Shown one piece after another: positions 27,447 through 36,336 of a stretch of DNA of 64,000 nt. Under the pieces are notes generated by a model. It had not been told where the DNA came from, made no database searches, and saw only the letters and a program-made list of their open reading frames with translations. Source of the DNA: Acetobacteraceae bacterium (lineage in GTDB: Bacteria; Pseudomonadota; Alphaproteobacteria; Acetobacterales; Acetobacteraceae); the NCBI GenBank assembly GCA_027451405.1, contig DAIDJM010000007.1, positions 1-64,000 on the forward strand, written 5' to 3'. The translations under genes were made by a program, and so were the position numbers. How positions within the stretch are numbered: the stretch's first letter is position 1; each line of letters begins with the position of its first letter.

Positions 27447-28433
27447 TCAACCGTCTTGAACAAGAAAATGCCGCAACTCAGCCATGTCGCTTTCCTTAAA
27501 TTGCGCGGATCGCTCAAATCGAGCAGCGATGATGCGCGTCGCCGCCTTCGCGGTCGGCATGCGATGCCGCAGCCAGGTGCTCTGCCGCTTGACGTACTGC
27601 GCCGTGACCTGCGCCGTCCGCCGCTCCGCTTCGCCCAGCGTGATCTCCCCCCGCAGGAAGGCGCCGAACGCGGCGACCCCGTGCGCCCGCATCGCCGGCA
27701 GGCTCGCGGGAAGCCCGAGCGCCAGCAGCGCCTCGACTTCGGCGAGCACGCCGCCGGCGACCATGGCACGGCAGCGCGCGGCGATGGCCGCCCGCAGCGC
27801 CTCCCGCGGCGGATCGAGCACCACCGCCCGGAACCGCCAGGGTGGCGACTCTCCCGGCTCGCGCTGCCAGGCCGCAAGCCCCCGCCCCGTCCCCCGCCAG
27901 ACCTCCCAGGCACGGGCGATCCGCTGGCTGTCGCTCGGCCGCAGCCGCGCCGCGGTCTCCGGATCGGCGCGCGCCAGCCGCGCATGGAGGCCGGTGGGTC
28001 CGAGACAAGCGAGCTGCTCCCTGGCCTCGGCCCGCGCCGCCGGCCCCGGATCGGGGATCGGCGCCAGACCCTGCATCAGCGCCGCGACATAGAGACCCGT
28101 GCCGCCGCACAGGATCGGCACCCGCCCGGCTTCCCGCGCCGCGCTCATGGCGGCCAGGGCCGCCTCCCGATACCAGGCGGCGCTGCCGGGCTCCGCCGCG
28201 GGCCGGACCCCGTAGAGCGCGTGGGGCACGAGACGCTCATCCTCCGGCGTGGGCCGCGCCGTGAGCACCCGCAATTCGGCATAGACCTGCATCGAATCCG
28301 CGTTGATCACGGTCCCGCCGACCCGCTCCGCCAGCCCCAGCGCCAGCGCCGACTTGCCGCTCGCGGTCGGCCCCGCGACCAGCAACGCCAAGGGCTTGCC
28401 GGCGTCCGGACCGGCTGCCATTGCCCCGCCCAT
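27447..28433 (-). CDS. miaA: tRNA dimethylallyltransferase
   Basis: The 328-residue protein has the P-loop AGPTASGKS (about 20-28), INADSMQVYAELRVLTARPT, and CGGTGLYVAALMQGL. It adds the dimethylallyl group to A37 of tRNAs reading UNN codons. The start may be at 28433 or at the Met four codons later (28421). In the first case its ATG shares the CATG palindrome with the divergent serB start. Confidence 0.94.
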   Translation of the reverse strand: MGGAMAAGPDAGKPLALLVAGPTASGKSALALGLAERVGGTVINADSMQVYAELRVLTARPTPEDERLVPHALYGVRPAAEPGSAAWYREAALAAMSAAREAGRVPILCGGTGLYVAALMQGLAPIPDPGPAARAEAREQLACLGPTGLHARLARADPETAARLRPSDSQRIARAWEVWRGTGRGLAAWQREPGESPPWRFRAVVLDPPREALRAAIAARCRAMVAGGVLAEVEALLALGLPASLPAMRAHGVAAFGAFLRGEITLGEAERRTAQVTAQYVKRQSTWLRHRMPTAKAATRIIAARFERSAQFKESDMAELRHFLVQDG

Positions 28434-29304
28434 GGCTTACGTCCTCACGCTCGTTGCCGCGCGCGCCGCGGGCAGCCTCGGTTTCGCGACCGTCGACCGG
28501 GTCCGCGATGCGGTGCGCGGCGGCGTGCCGCTCGTGCTCAGCGACGGCGAGGCCGCCGATATCCCGGTCCAGCAACCGCCCGATCTCGGGGCGGTCCGCG
28601 CCGCGCTGGAAGACGCGCCGGTCGATGTCTTCCGCACCCGCGCGCATGGGCGGAGGCGGAAACTGCTGATCGCCGACATGGACGGCACCATCGTCGCCGG
28701 CGAGACGCTGGACGAGCTGGCCGAAGCGGCCGGGGTCGGCGAGGCGGTGGCGGCCATCACGGCGCGCAGCATGAACGGCGAGATCGATTTCCGCGAGGCG
28801 CTGCGCGCGCGGGTCGCCATGCTGCGCGGCCTCCGGCTCGACGCGCTGGCGGCGACCTATGCGCGCACCCGCCTGAACCCGGGTGCCCGCACCCTGGTGG
28901 CCACGATGCGCGCCCATGGCGCGCGCACCGTGCTCGTCACCGGCGGCTTCGATTATTTCGCCTCGCGCGTCGCAGCGCTGTGCGGGTTCGACATGCAATG
29001 TTCGAACCGGCTGCTCGACGACGGGACCGCCTTGACCGGTGCGGTAGCGGAACCGATTCTCGATCGCGACTCGAAACGGGCAACCCTGCTCGATCAGGCG
29101 CACGCGCTCGGGCTGCGCCCGCAGGCGGCCCTGGCGCTCGGCGACGGCGCCAACGATCTGGCGATGCTGCGCGAAGCGGGTCTCGGCATCGGCTATCGCC
29201 CGAAGCCCGTGGTGGCCGCCGCGATCGAGAACGCCATCCACCACGCCGATCTTCGCTCCGCGCTCTTCGCGCAGGGTTACCGGGCCGGCGATTTTCGCGA
29301 GTAG
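28432..29304 (+). CDS. serB: Phosphoserine phosphatase
   Basis: The 290-residue HAD enzyme has the nucleophile motif ADMDGTIVAGETLDELAE, motif 2 VLVTGGFDYFA, and motif 3 GDGANDLAMLREAGLGI. About 80 residues precede the HAD domain, as in SerB with an ACT-like N-terminus. It removes phosphate from phosphoserine in the last step of serine synthesis. The start ATG at 28432 overlaps the miaA start on the other strand; no Shine-Dalgarno is seen, so it may be leaderless. Confidence 0.93.
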   Translation: MAYVLTLVAARAAGSLGFATVDRVRDAVRGGVPLVLSDGEAADIPVQQPPDLGAVRAALEDAPVDVFRTRAHGRRRKLLIADMDGTIVAGETLDELAEAAGVGEAVAAITARSMNGEIDFREALRARVAMLRGLRLDALAATYARTRLNPGARTLVATMRAHGARTVLVTGGFDYFASRVAALCGFDMQCSNRLLDDGTALTGAVAEPILDRDSKRATLLDQAHALGLRPQAALALGDGANDLAMLREAGLGIGYRPKPVVAAAIENAIHHADLRSALFAQGYRAGDFRE

Positions 29305-29382
29305 ATGCGGCTGCTGCCGGCCGGCTCCGGAGCGGCGCGTCGGGACCGGCGCATCGGGACCGGCGCGTAATGGAAAGCATCC

Positions 29383-29411
29383 TTGACAGCTCCCGCCGGG
29401 GCCGCCACTAT
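29383..29411 (+). promoter_or_regulatory. Promoter of the membrane protein/XRE pair
   Basis: A consensus TTGACA (29383-29388) is followed after 17 bases by CACTAT (29406-29411). It lies 45 bases upstream of the membrane gene and ends 10 bases before a pair of direct repeats. This is one of the clearest promoters in the window. Confidence 0.7.
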
Positions 29412-29421
29412 GGAAAGGAGG

Positions 29422-29447
29422 CTTTACATAGCCGCACTTTACATAGC
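29422..29447. promoter_or_regulatory. Two 11-bp direct repeats, candidate XRE operator
   Basis: CTTTACATAGC occurs at 29422-29432 and 29437-29447, a 15-base period. The sites lie between the promoter and the Shine-Dalgarno (GGAGG, 29448-29452). A small XRE regulator is encoded just downstream, so autoregulation at these sites is a reasonable inference. Confidence 0.6.
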
Positions 29448-29456
29448 GGAGGCGGG

Positions 29457-29813
29457 ATGCGCTACGCCATCGAACTCGGGATCGCCACCCTCACCTATGC
29501 GGCCGTGCTGGCCGGGACCATTCTGTTGTTGCAACATCACGCCGCGCCGTCCTGGTTCGTGCTGGCGCCCATGCTGCCGGCGCTCGGCGTCGCGTGGGCG
29601 ATCCTGCGGCAATTGCGGCGCATCGACGAGATGCAGCGGCGGCTTCAGCTGGAGGCGATCGCGGTATCGTTCGCCGCCACCGCCTTGATCACTTTCGGCT
29701 ACGGGTTCCTCGAAGGTGTCGGTTACCCGAAACTCTCGATGTTCGTGGTCTGGCCGCTCATGGCGACAATGTGGGTTCTGGCCCTCGGTGTCGGCATGCG
29801 CCGTTATCGGTGA
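29457..29813 (+). CDS. Small membrane protein paired with XRE regulator
   Basis: The 118-residue protein has four hydrophobic helices (LGIATLTYAAVLAGTILLL, WFVLAPMLPALGVAWAIL, IAVSFAATALITFGYGFL, MFVVWPLMATMWVLALGVG), with a charged loop RRIDEMQRRLQLEA. GGAGG lies five bases before the ATG. The gene is coupled to the downstream regulator by a GTGA overlap. The family's role is unknown; such membrane/XRE pairs are widespread. Confidence 0.8.
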   Translation: MRYAIELGIATLTYAAVLAGTILLLQHHAAPSWFVLAPMLPALGVAWAILRQLRRIDEMQRRLQLEAIAVSFAATALITFGYGFLEGVGYPKLSMFVVWPLMATMWVLALGVGMRRYR

Positions 29814-30058
29814 AGAACAATCTGCGCGCGTTGCGCACCGGCCTCGGATGGTCGCAGAGCGAACTGGGCGCGCGTCTCGGCGTATCGCGGCAGACCATCA
29901 ACGCCATCGAGGCGGATCGCTACGATCCGAGCCTGCCGCTCGCCTTCAGGATCGCCCGCCTGTTCGAACGGCCGATCGAAGCGATCTTCGAGGACGATCC
30001 GTCCCCCGCGGCCTTGCCGATCCCGGCTGGCGGCCGCGGGGAAACCTGCCCAAAGTGA
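29810..30058 (+). CDS. XRE-family transcriptional regulator
   Basis: The 82-residue protein starts at a GTG and is mostly one helix-turn-helix domain: LRALRTGLGWSQSELGARLG, VSRQTINAIEADRYDPSLPL, AFRIARLFERPIEAIF. This is the Cro/CI-like subfamily of about 70 residues. Its start overlaps the stop of the membrane protein. The direct repeats at 29422-29447 are a likely target. Confidence 0.93.
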   Translation: MKNNLRALRTGLGWSQSELGARLGVSRQTINAIEADRYDPSLPLAFRIARLFERPIEAIFEDDPSPAALPIPAGGRGETCPK

Positions 30059-30066
30059 GGGGACAT

Positions 30067-30105
30067 GGGGCAGGCAAGGCCGCGCTTCCCCTGCCCGCCG
30101 GAGGC
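30067..30105. repeat. Partial GC-rich repeat, copy 8
   Basis: Half of the element, ending CCCGCCGGAGGC, is present 11 bases before the aminotransferase start. It contributes a GGAGG that is somewhat far for a Shine-Dalgarno. Confidence 0.6.
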
Positions 30106-30115
30106 CAGTGAAGCC

Positions 30116-31432
30116 ATGGACGCCCCAGTCAACAGTCTCGACGCCTTCTGGATGCCTTTCACCGCGAACCGCCAGTTCAAGGCCTCGCCGCGGCTCCTGG
30201 TCGCCGCCCGGAACATGCACTACACGAGCCATGACGGCCGCCAGATCCTCGACGGCACGGCCGGCCTCTGGTGCAGCAACGCCGGGCATTGCCGCGAGCC
30301 GATCGTCCGCGCGATCCAGCGCCAGGCGCAGACGCTCGATTTCGCGCCGACTTTCCAGATGGGCCACCCGCTTGCCTTCGAGGCGGCCGCGCGCGTCGCC
30401 CACCTGCTTCCGCCGGGCCTGGATCACGTCTTCTTCACCAATTCCGGGTCCGAATCGGTGGACACGGCGCTCAAAATCGCGCTCGCCTATCACCGCGCCC
30501 GCGGCGAAGGGCAACGCACCCGGCTGATCGGGCGCGAGCGCGGCTATCACGGGGTCGGGTTCGGCGGGCTTTCGGTCGGCGGCATCGGCCGCAACCGTGC
30601 GCAATTCGGCACCATGCTGCCGGGCGTCGACCATCTGCCGCACACGCACGATGTCGCCCGCAACGCTTTCTCGCGCGGCCAGCCGGCGCACGGCGCCGAG
30701 GCCGCCGACGCGCTCGAGCGCATTCTCGCGCTGCACGATCCCGCCACCGTCGCCGCGGTGATCGTCGAGCCGCTCGCCGGCTCCACCGGCGTGCTCGTGC
30801 CCCCGCTCGGCTATCTCGAACGGCTGCGCGAAATCTGCACGCGCCACGGCATCCTGCTGATCTTCGACGAAGTGATCAGCGGTTTCGGCCGTCTCGGCGC
30901 GCCTTTCGCGGTCGACCGTTTTGGTGTCGTTCCCGACATGCTGACGCTCGCCAAGGGAATCACCAACGCCGCGGTGCCGATGGGCGCGGTGGTGGCCTCG
31001 AACCAGATCCATGACGGGCTGATGCAGGGGCCGGCCCACGCGATCGAGCTCAGCCACGGCTACACCTATTCCGGTCACCCGCTCGCCTGCGCCGCCCTCA
31101 TCGCGACGCTCGATCTCTATGCCGACGAGGATCTCTTCGCCCGGGCCGCCAGCCTCGCACCCCGTTTCGAGGAAGCCGCGCACGGCCTGCGCGACTGCCC
31201 GAACGTGATCGATATCCGCAATCTGGGCCTGGTCGCCGGGATCGAACTCGCGCCCCGCCCAGGCGCCCCCGGCACGCGCGCCTACGACGCGTTCGTCGCC
31301 GCCTACGAAGCCGGCATCCTGATCCGCGTGACGGGCGACATCATCGCCATCTCGCCCCCGCTGATCATCAGCGAGGCCCAGATCGACGAATTGTTCGGCA
31401 CACTGCGCAACGTTCTCCAGACGATTGCCTGA
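30116..31432 (+). CDS. Class III aminotransferase, omega-amino acid:pyruvate type
   Basis: The 438-residue PLP enzyme begins DAFWMPFTANRQFKASPRLL and has the motifs GLWCSNAGHCREPI, FFTNSGSESVDTALKIA, IFDEVISGFGR and the PLP lysine in MLTLAKGITNAAVPMGAV. This pattern is that of beta-alanine/omega-amino acid:pyruvate aminotransferases. The exact amine donor is not decidable. It precedes the Rieske fusion by 144 bases. Confidence 0.9.
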   Translation: MDAPVNSLDAFWMPFTANRQFKASPRLLVAARNMHYTSHDGRQILDGTAGLWCSNAGHCREPIVRAIQRQAQTLDFAPTFQMGHPLAFEAAARVAHLLPPGLDHVFFTNSGSESVDTALKIALAYHRARGEGQRTRLIGRERGYHGVGFGGLSVGGIGRNRAQFGTMLPGVDHLPHTHDVARNAFSRGQPAHGAEAADALERILALHDPATVAAVIVEPLAGSTGVLVPPLGYLERLREICTRHGILLIFDEVISGFGRLGAPFAVDRFGVVPDMLTLAKGITNAAVPMGAVVASNQIHDGLMQGPAHAIELSHGYTYSGHPLACAALIATLDLYADEDLFARAASLAPRFEEAAHGLRDCPNVIDIRNLGLVAGIELAPRPGAPGTRAYDAFVAAYEAGILIRVTGDIIAISPPLIISEAQIDELFGTLRNVLQTIA

Positions 31433-31576
31433 GCCGGGCGAGGTTGCGCCGCGGTCGCCCGGAGGAGCGCGAAACCGCGCGCAAATCGGCCTAGCTCGGA
31501 CGGGCATCTCCGGCGGCCGGGGACGTGGCCCGTGCCCCGCGAGGCAACCCTGCCGCGATCGCGCGTTGATCCCGGT

Positions 31577-33028
31577 ATGCCCCGCCTCGATCACCGCGCC
31601 GATCGCGCGATCGGCCGCATCGAGTCCGCGCGCTGGCTCGACGCTCCAAGCTATCTCGCCGAGACGCTGCTTTCGCGCCCTGCCCAGCTCCTCGGCCGCC
31701 CCGCCCGCCCGCTCGCGGACGCCTTGCACGGCACAAGCTGGGGCCATCCGGTTCACCCGATGCTGGTCACCATCCCGATCGGCACCTGGACCTTCGCGCT
31801 CGCGCTCGATCTCCTGGGCGCGCTGGGTCTGATTCGCCGCCGGGCGGCGGAACGATCGGCCCGCCAGGCGCTCGCCACCGGCCTCGCGGCGGCTGGCCTC
31901 GCCGCCACAGCCGGCCTCGCCGACTGGCAGCACACCAACGGCGCGGACCGCCGGGTCGGCGCCGCGCACGCGCTGATCAATGGCTCTTCCGTCGCACTGA
32001 ACGGGCTCTCGCTCGCCCTGCGCCGGCGAAACCGGCTTGGCGCCGGCCGTGTTGCCAGCGTCGTGGCCTGGGGCTTCATGGCGGCCGGCGGCTATCTCGG
32101 CGGCCACCTCGTCTACCGCCGCCGCATCGGCACGGACCACGCCGACCGGGTGCCCGCGCCGGAAACCTGGACCCCGGTCGCGCACCTTGCCGATCTCGAG
32201 GAAGGCCGGCCGCGACGCGCCGAATTCTGGGACGAGGCGACGCGCAAGCCGGTTGCCGTCGCCCTCGTCCGGGCAGGCGGTGCGGTCCACGCGCTCGGCG
32301 CCCGATGCGCGCACAAGGGCGGTCCGCTCGACGAGGGCTGGGTGCTCGACGGCACGCTCGTCTGCCCCTGGCATGGCTCGCGCTTTGATTGGCGCACCGG
32401 CCGTCCCGCCTCGGGTCCCGCCACCTGCCCGCAACCGCGCTACGCCGTCCGCGTGCGGGGCGACACGGTGGAGATCCGGCACCATGCCAGGCCCGGCGAG
32501 GTGCCGCTCTCATCGCCGCAGCCCGAGCCGCCGCCGTCCGGAACATCCCCGAATGCTGGCCCGCGCGCGGATGATCTGCTGACGCAACATCATGCGCTGA
32601 TCCGGAACCTGTTTCAAAGGATCGAAGCGCTGCCGCGCGAGGATCCCGAGCGCCGCGACCGGTTGCGCGTTCTCGCCACCGAACTCGATATCCACGAACA
32701 CATCGAGGATCGCGTGTTCTACCCCGCCGTGCAGCCGGTCAGCCCCGATGTCGTGGTTGCCCATTCGGAACACCGGCAGATGACGGATCTCCTGGCCGCG
32801 ACGCTGAAGCTCAACACGGCCTCGCCGGCGTTCGACCGCCACCTGCGCGCGCTGCGCGATGCCGTCGATCACCATGCGGGCTCCGAGGAAAGCGCGATGT
32901 TCCGCCACGCTCAGCGCCTGGGCGAGGACCGGCTCCGATCGCTCGGCGCGAGAATGGCCGCCATGATGGAAAGGGAGCGTGACTCGCGCTGGCTCGCGAT
33001 GAAAGTTCGATGGCTGGAAGGATCCTGA
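31577..33028 (+). CDS. DUF2231-Rieske-hemerythrin fusion protein
   Basis: Three domains are visible in 483 residues. Residues 1-195 are a four-helix membrane domain of DUF2231 type (TSWGHPVHPMLVTIPIGTW). Residues 200-305 are a Rieske [2Fe-2S] domain with CxH and CxxH ligands Cys244, His246, Cys263 and His266. Residues 333-470 are a hemerythrin HHE domain with QHHALIR, HEHIEDRVFYP, HSEHRQM and DHHAGSEE. It may be a membrane redox or oxygen/NO-linked protein; function is inferred. An alternative GTG start lies at 31532. Confidence 0.85.
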   Translation: MPRLDHRADRAIGRIESARWLDAPSYLAETLLSRPAQLLGRPARPLADALHGTSWGHPVHPMLVTIPIGTWTFALALDLLGALGLIRRRAAERSARQALATGLAAAGLAATAGLADWQHTNGADRRVGAAHALINGSSVALNGLSLALRRRNRLGAGRVASVVAWGFMAAGGYLGGHLVYRRRIGTDHADRVPAPETWTPVAHLADLEEGRPRRAEFWDEATRKPVAVALVRAGGAVHALGARCAHKGGPLDEGWVLDGTLVCPWHGSRFDWRTGRPASGPATCPQPRYAVRVRGDTVEIRHHARPGEVPLSSPQPEPPPSGTSPNAGPRADDLLTQHHALIRNLFQRIEALPREDPERRDRLRVLATELDIHEHIEDRVFYPAVQPVSPDVVVAHSEHRQMTDLLAATLKLNTASPAFDRHLRALRDAVDHHAGSEESAMFRHAQRLGEDRLRSLGARMAAMMERERDSRWLAMKVRWLEGS

Positions 33029-33139
33029 GGACGGAGGGTCGGCCGCCCCATTCACCAGCCCGACATCTTGTCGGCTTCTTTCCCGAAAAACGACATCCTT
33101 CCTTCCTCGATCCGTCCCGATCGTCGCATTCTCCCCGGG

Positions 33140-35443
33140 ATGCAAACGCTGAGCCTGCAGCAGGCTGCCCGTGACGAGCTGATCGATGAATCGGGCCGCC
33201 TGCGCCCGGTCTGGCGGCGCCTGCTCGGCACGCTGCTCGGCCTCGGCACGGCCACGCTGCGCGAACGCACCGCCCAGCTCGACCGCGCGCTGGCCGAAGA
33301 AGGGCCCGCCTCGCTCTCGCCGGTCGCGGGCGGCGCTTGGCGCTGCGATCCGATCCCGCTCCTGCTCGAACCCCAGGAATTCGCGGCGCTCGAAGCCGGC
33401 CTGGGCCAGCGTGCCTCTCTATTGAGCGCGGTGCTCGAGGATGCGTACGGCGCAGGCAGACTCGTCGACGGCGGCGTGCTCCCGCCCGCGCTGCTGTTCG
33501 CTGGCGGCCGCTATCTCTTCCCCTGCCGCGGCGCGCCGGGTGCCGGGCTGCTGTTCTACGCCGCCGATCTGCTGCGCCGACCCGACGGGCAATGGTGCGT
33601 CGTGGCTGATCACACGGCGGCGCCGGCCGGACTTGCCCGGGCGCTGCTGAACCGCAGGCTGATGGCCCGTGTGCTGCCGGAGCTGTTCCGCAGCCTCGAC
33701 GTCGCACCGCTCTCGCCCTTCTTCGAGCGCTTCGCCGCTTCCCTCGCCGCGCTCGGTCCCGCGGAATCGCCGCTGCCCGCGCTGCTCACGCATGGGCATG
33801 CCGATCCGAACTGGTTCGAGCACATGCTGCTCTCCCAGGAGCTCGGCTGCACCCTCGTGCAGCCCGGCGACCTGACCGTGCGCCAGGGCAAACTCTGGCT
33901 GAAGACGCTGCGCGGGCTGCAGCCGGTCGACGGTCTGCTGCGGATGGTCCAAGGCACCGCGATCGATCCGCTCGAATGCCCGGGCGCGGCCACACGCGGC
34001 GTGCCGGGGCTGCTCACCGCCATGCGAGCCGGCCGGGTCTGGGTCGCCAACGGTCCGGGGGTCGGGCTGGCCGAGGCCCCTGCGCTGCCGGCCTTCCTGC
34101 CGCTGCTGTGCCGTCATCTGCGCGGCGAGACGCTGGCCCTGCCGGACGCGGAGACGCTGTGGCTGGGCGATGCCGACGCGCGCGCCCGGGTCGCCGCCAC
34201 GCCCGCTTCCTACGCGGTCCGCGAGGACGCCGCGCGCGCGCTGCCGCCCGCGAGCTACGCGCCCGGTGTCGGTCCGGGCGAAACGCTCGAGCCGCTGCCC
34301 GTCCGGCTCCGCATGTTCCTGATCCGCGACAGGGCCGGCTGGCACGCGCTGCCGGGCGGCCTCGCCAGGGTGGAATCCGGCCCGTCCGCGGGCATGGCCA
34401 AGGATGTCTGGGTGCGGCTCGAGGAGCCGGAGGACATCGCCGGCAGCCATCCGCCGCCGGTTCCGTCCCCCGCGGTGCGCCGCACGGTCGGCGACCTGCC
34501 GAGCCGGACCGCCGACGATTTCTATTGGTTCGGCCGCTACCTGGAGCGGCTCGAGCATGCCGCCCGCCTGAGCCGCGCGCTGCTCGGCCGCCTGTCCCGC
34601 GCGAGCCTGCTGCCGCACGACCTGGCCGAGATGACCGCGCTCTCGGCCTGCCTGGTCGATGCCGGCGTGCTCAGCCCCGAGCTCGCGTCCCAGGCAGGGC
34701 CGGCGGTCCTGGGCGAGCTGCTGACCGGTGCCCTGGCGCGCGAAGGCGGCGCGATGGCGGCGGCCAAGCGCGACGTGCAGCATTTGGCCGATGCGCTGCG
34801 CGACCGGCTGTCCGGCGAGATGCATGCGATGATCGTGCAAGGGGTGCGGGCCCTCGATGCGAGCCGCGCGGCGCTGCTCCTGCGGCCCGATCCGGGCGTG
34901 CGGCCGGGGCTCGCGTCGCTCGGCGCCCATGTCGGGCGGGTCATCGCGTTCTGCGCCGGCGTGTCGGGCTACGCGGCCGAGAACATGGTGCGCGGCGGTG
35001 GCCGGCTGTTCCTCGATCTCGGGCGCCGCATCGAACGGGCCCAGGGAACCGCCGCGGCGCTGGCGCGGCTTTTCGCCGGCGCGCCGGGCGATGCGGCGCT
35101 CGGGCTCGCGCTCGAGCTCTGCGACAGCACCATCACCTACCGGACGCGCTATCGCGGGCTGCCGCAGACCGGACCGGTCCTCGACCTCGTGCTGGCCGAC
35201 GAAGGCAATCCGCGCAGCCTCGGTTTTCAGCTGGCGGCGGCGGCCTCCCTGCTCGAAGGGCTCGAGGCGGAGGAACTGGCGCGGCTTTTGAATGGGACGC
35301 TCGCATCGGTGCGCGAGATGGCGGCGCGCGCCGACGCGGGAGGGCTTTGGGCAGTGCGGGCAGAGGCGGCGCGCATATCGGATGCGGTGACCCGGCGGTA
35401 TTTCTCGCTGCTCCCGGTGACGTGGACCGGAACCCAGCGATGA
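33140..35443 (+). CDS. Fused circularly permuted ATP-grasp and alpha-E protein
   Basis: The 767-residue protein joins a circularly permuted ATP-grasp domain (about 1-440) to an alpha-E helical domain (about 455-767; RTADDFYWFGRYLERLEHAA is its hallmark start). Such proteins occur in predicted amidoligase clusters that make or modify peptides. Compared with the stand-alone copy downstream, the nucleotide-binding segment VVKPVGESGGYG is not recognisable, so this ATP-grasp half may be inactive. It is coupled to the next gene by ATGA. Confidence 0.85.
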   Translation: MQTLSLQQAARDELIDESGRLRPVWRRLLGTLLGLGTATLRERTAQLDRALAEEGPASLSPVAGGAWRCDPIPLLLEPQEFAALEAGLGQRASLLSAVLEDAYGAGRLVDGGVLPPALLFAGGRYLFPCRGAPGAGLLFYAADLLRRPDGQWCVVADHTAAPAGLARALLNRRLMARVLPELFRSLDVAPLSPFFERFAASLAALGPAESPLPALLTHGHADPNWFEHMLLSQELGCTLVQPGDLTVRQGKLWLKTLRGLQPVDGLLRMVQGTAIDPLECPGAATRGVPGLLTAMRAGRVWVANGPGVGLAEAPALPAFLPLLCRHLRGETLALPDAETLWLGDADARARVAATPASYAVREDAARALPPASYAPGVGPGETLEPLPVRLRMFLIRDRAGWHALPGGLARVESGPSAGMAKDVWVRLEEPEDIAGSHPPPVPSPAVRRTVGDLPSRTADDFYWFGRYLERLEHAARLSRALLGRLSRASLLPHDLAEMTALSACLVDAGVLSPELASQAGPAVLGELLTGALAREGGAMAAAKRDVQHLADALRDRLSGEMHAMIVQGVRALDASRAALLLRPDPGVRPGLASLGAHVGRVIAFCAGVSGYAAENMVRGGGRLFLDLGRRIERAQGTAAALARLFAGAPGDAALGLALELCDSTITYRTRYRGLPQTGPVLDLVLADEGNPRSLGFQLAAAASLLEGLEAEELARLLNGTLASVREMAARADAGGLWAVRAEAARISDAVTRRYFSLLPVTWTGTQR

Positions 35444-36315
35444 GAGCCGAAATCGCCTACGCGCTTCGCCACACCACCCGCTACCGCTACGCCACCCCCG
35501 TCGACCTGTCCGCCCATCTCGCTCACCTCACCCCCCGCCCCCTGCCGACCCAGCACGTCGCCAGCTGCGACCTCGAGATCGAGCCGCAACCTTCCTGGCT
35601 CGAAACGGGTGAGGATGCCTTCGGCAATGAAGTGCGCTGGTTCTTTCTGGAAACACCTCACGCCGCCTGCAATGTCACGCTGCATGCCCGGCTTTCGGTC
35701 GCCGCCCCCCGGGTCCCGCCCGCCACGCAGACCCCGCCCTGGACCGATATCGTGACGGCCGCCGCGGCGGCCGGCCCCGGCGGCGCCGAAGCCGGACCTT
35801 TCCTGTTCGAGAGCCCGCTCGTCGAGCCTGCCGCGGAAGCCCGCGATTACGCCGCCCGCTCCTTCTCCGACCGCCGGCCGATCCTCGAGGCGCTGCTCGA
35901 CCTCAATGCCCGCATCCATCGCGATTTCGCCTTCCGGCCCGGCGTCACCACCGTCAACACGCCGGTTCGCCAGGTCCTGGCCCAGCGTGCCGGGGTCTGC
36001 CAGGATTTCACCCATCTGATGATCGCCGGACTGCGTGCCCTCGGCCTGCCGGCCCGTTACGTCTCGGGATATATCCGCAGTCAGGGCGACGCGAATTTCG
36101 TGGGCGCCGATCAGTCCCATGCCTGGGTCGGATGCTGGCTCGGTCCGCAGTTCGGCTGGCTCGATCTCGATCCCACCAACGGCATGGTGGTCGCCGACGA
36201 ACATGTCGTGCTGGGCTGGGGACGTGATTACGGCGACGTCTCGCCGTTGCGCGGCGTGCTGCTCGGCGGCGGCGCGCACGAACTCGATGTCGGCGTCTCG
36301 CTGGTGCCGGTCTAG
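35440..36315 (+). CDS. Transglutaminase-like cysteine peptidase
   Basis: The 291-residue protein has an N-terminal beta domain (IAYALRHTTRYRYATPVDLS) and a transglutaminase core. The triad is visible as RAGVCQDFTHL (Cys), QSHAWVGCW (His) and LDLDPTNG (Asp). In predicted amidoligase clusters this enzyme is thought to cleave or trim peptide or isopeptide bonds. The ATG overlaps the upstream stop. Confidence 0.92.
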   Translation: MRAEIAYALRHTTRYRYATPVDLSAHLAHLTPRPLPTQHVASCDLEIEPQPSWLETGEDAFGNEVRWFFLETPHAACNVTLHARLSVAAPRVPPATQTPPWTDIVTAAAAAGPGGAEAGPFLFESPLVEPAAEARDYAARSFSDRRPILEALLDLNARIHRDFAFRPGVTTVNTPVRQVLAQRAGVCQDFTHLMIAGLRALGLPARYVSGYIRSQGDANFVGADQSHAWVGCWLGPQFGWLDLDPTNGMVVADEHVVLGWGRDYGDVSPLRGVLLGGGAHELDVGVSLVPV

Positions 36316-36336
36316 CGCGGCCGACAGGGGGGCAGA

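Noticed and set aside
27456-29813. 785-codon plus-strand frame over miaA and serB
   Set aside because: It crosses several genes in a different frame and its only real part is the small membrane protein near its end.
29804-32485. 893-codon minus-strand frame opposite aminotransferase and Rieske genes
   Set aside because: Antisense to motifs that are fully conserved on the plus strand.
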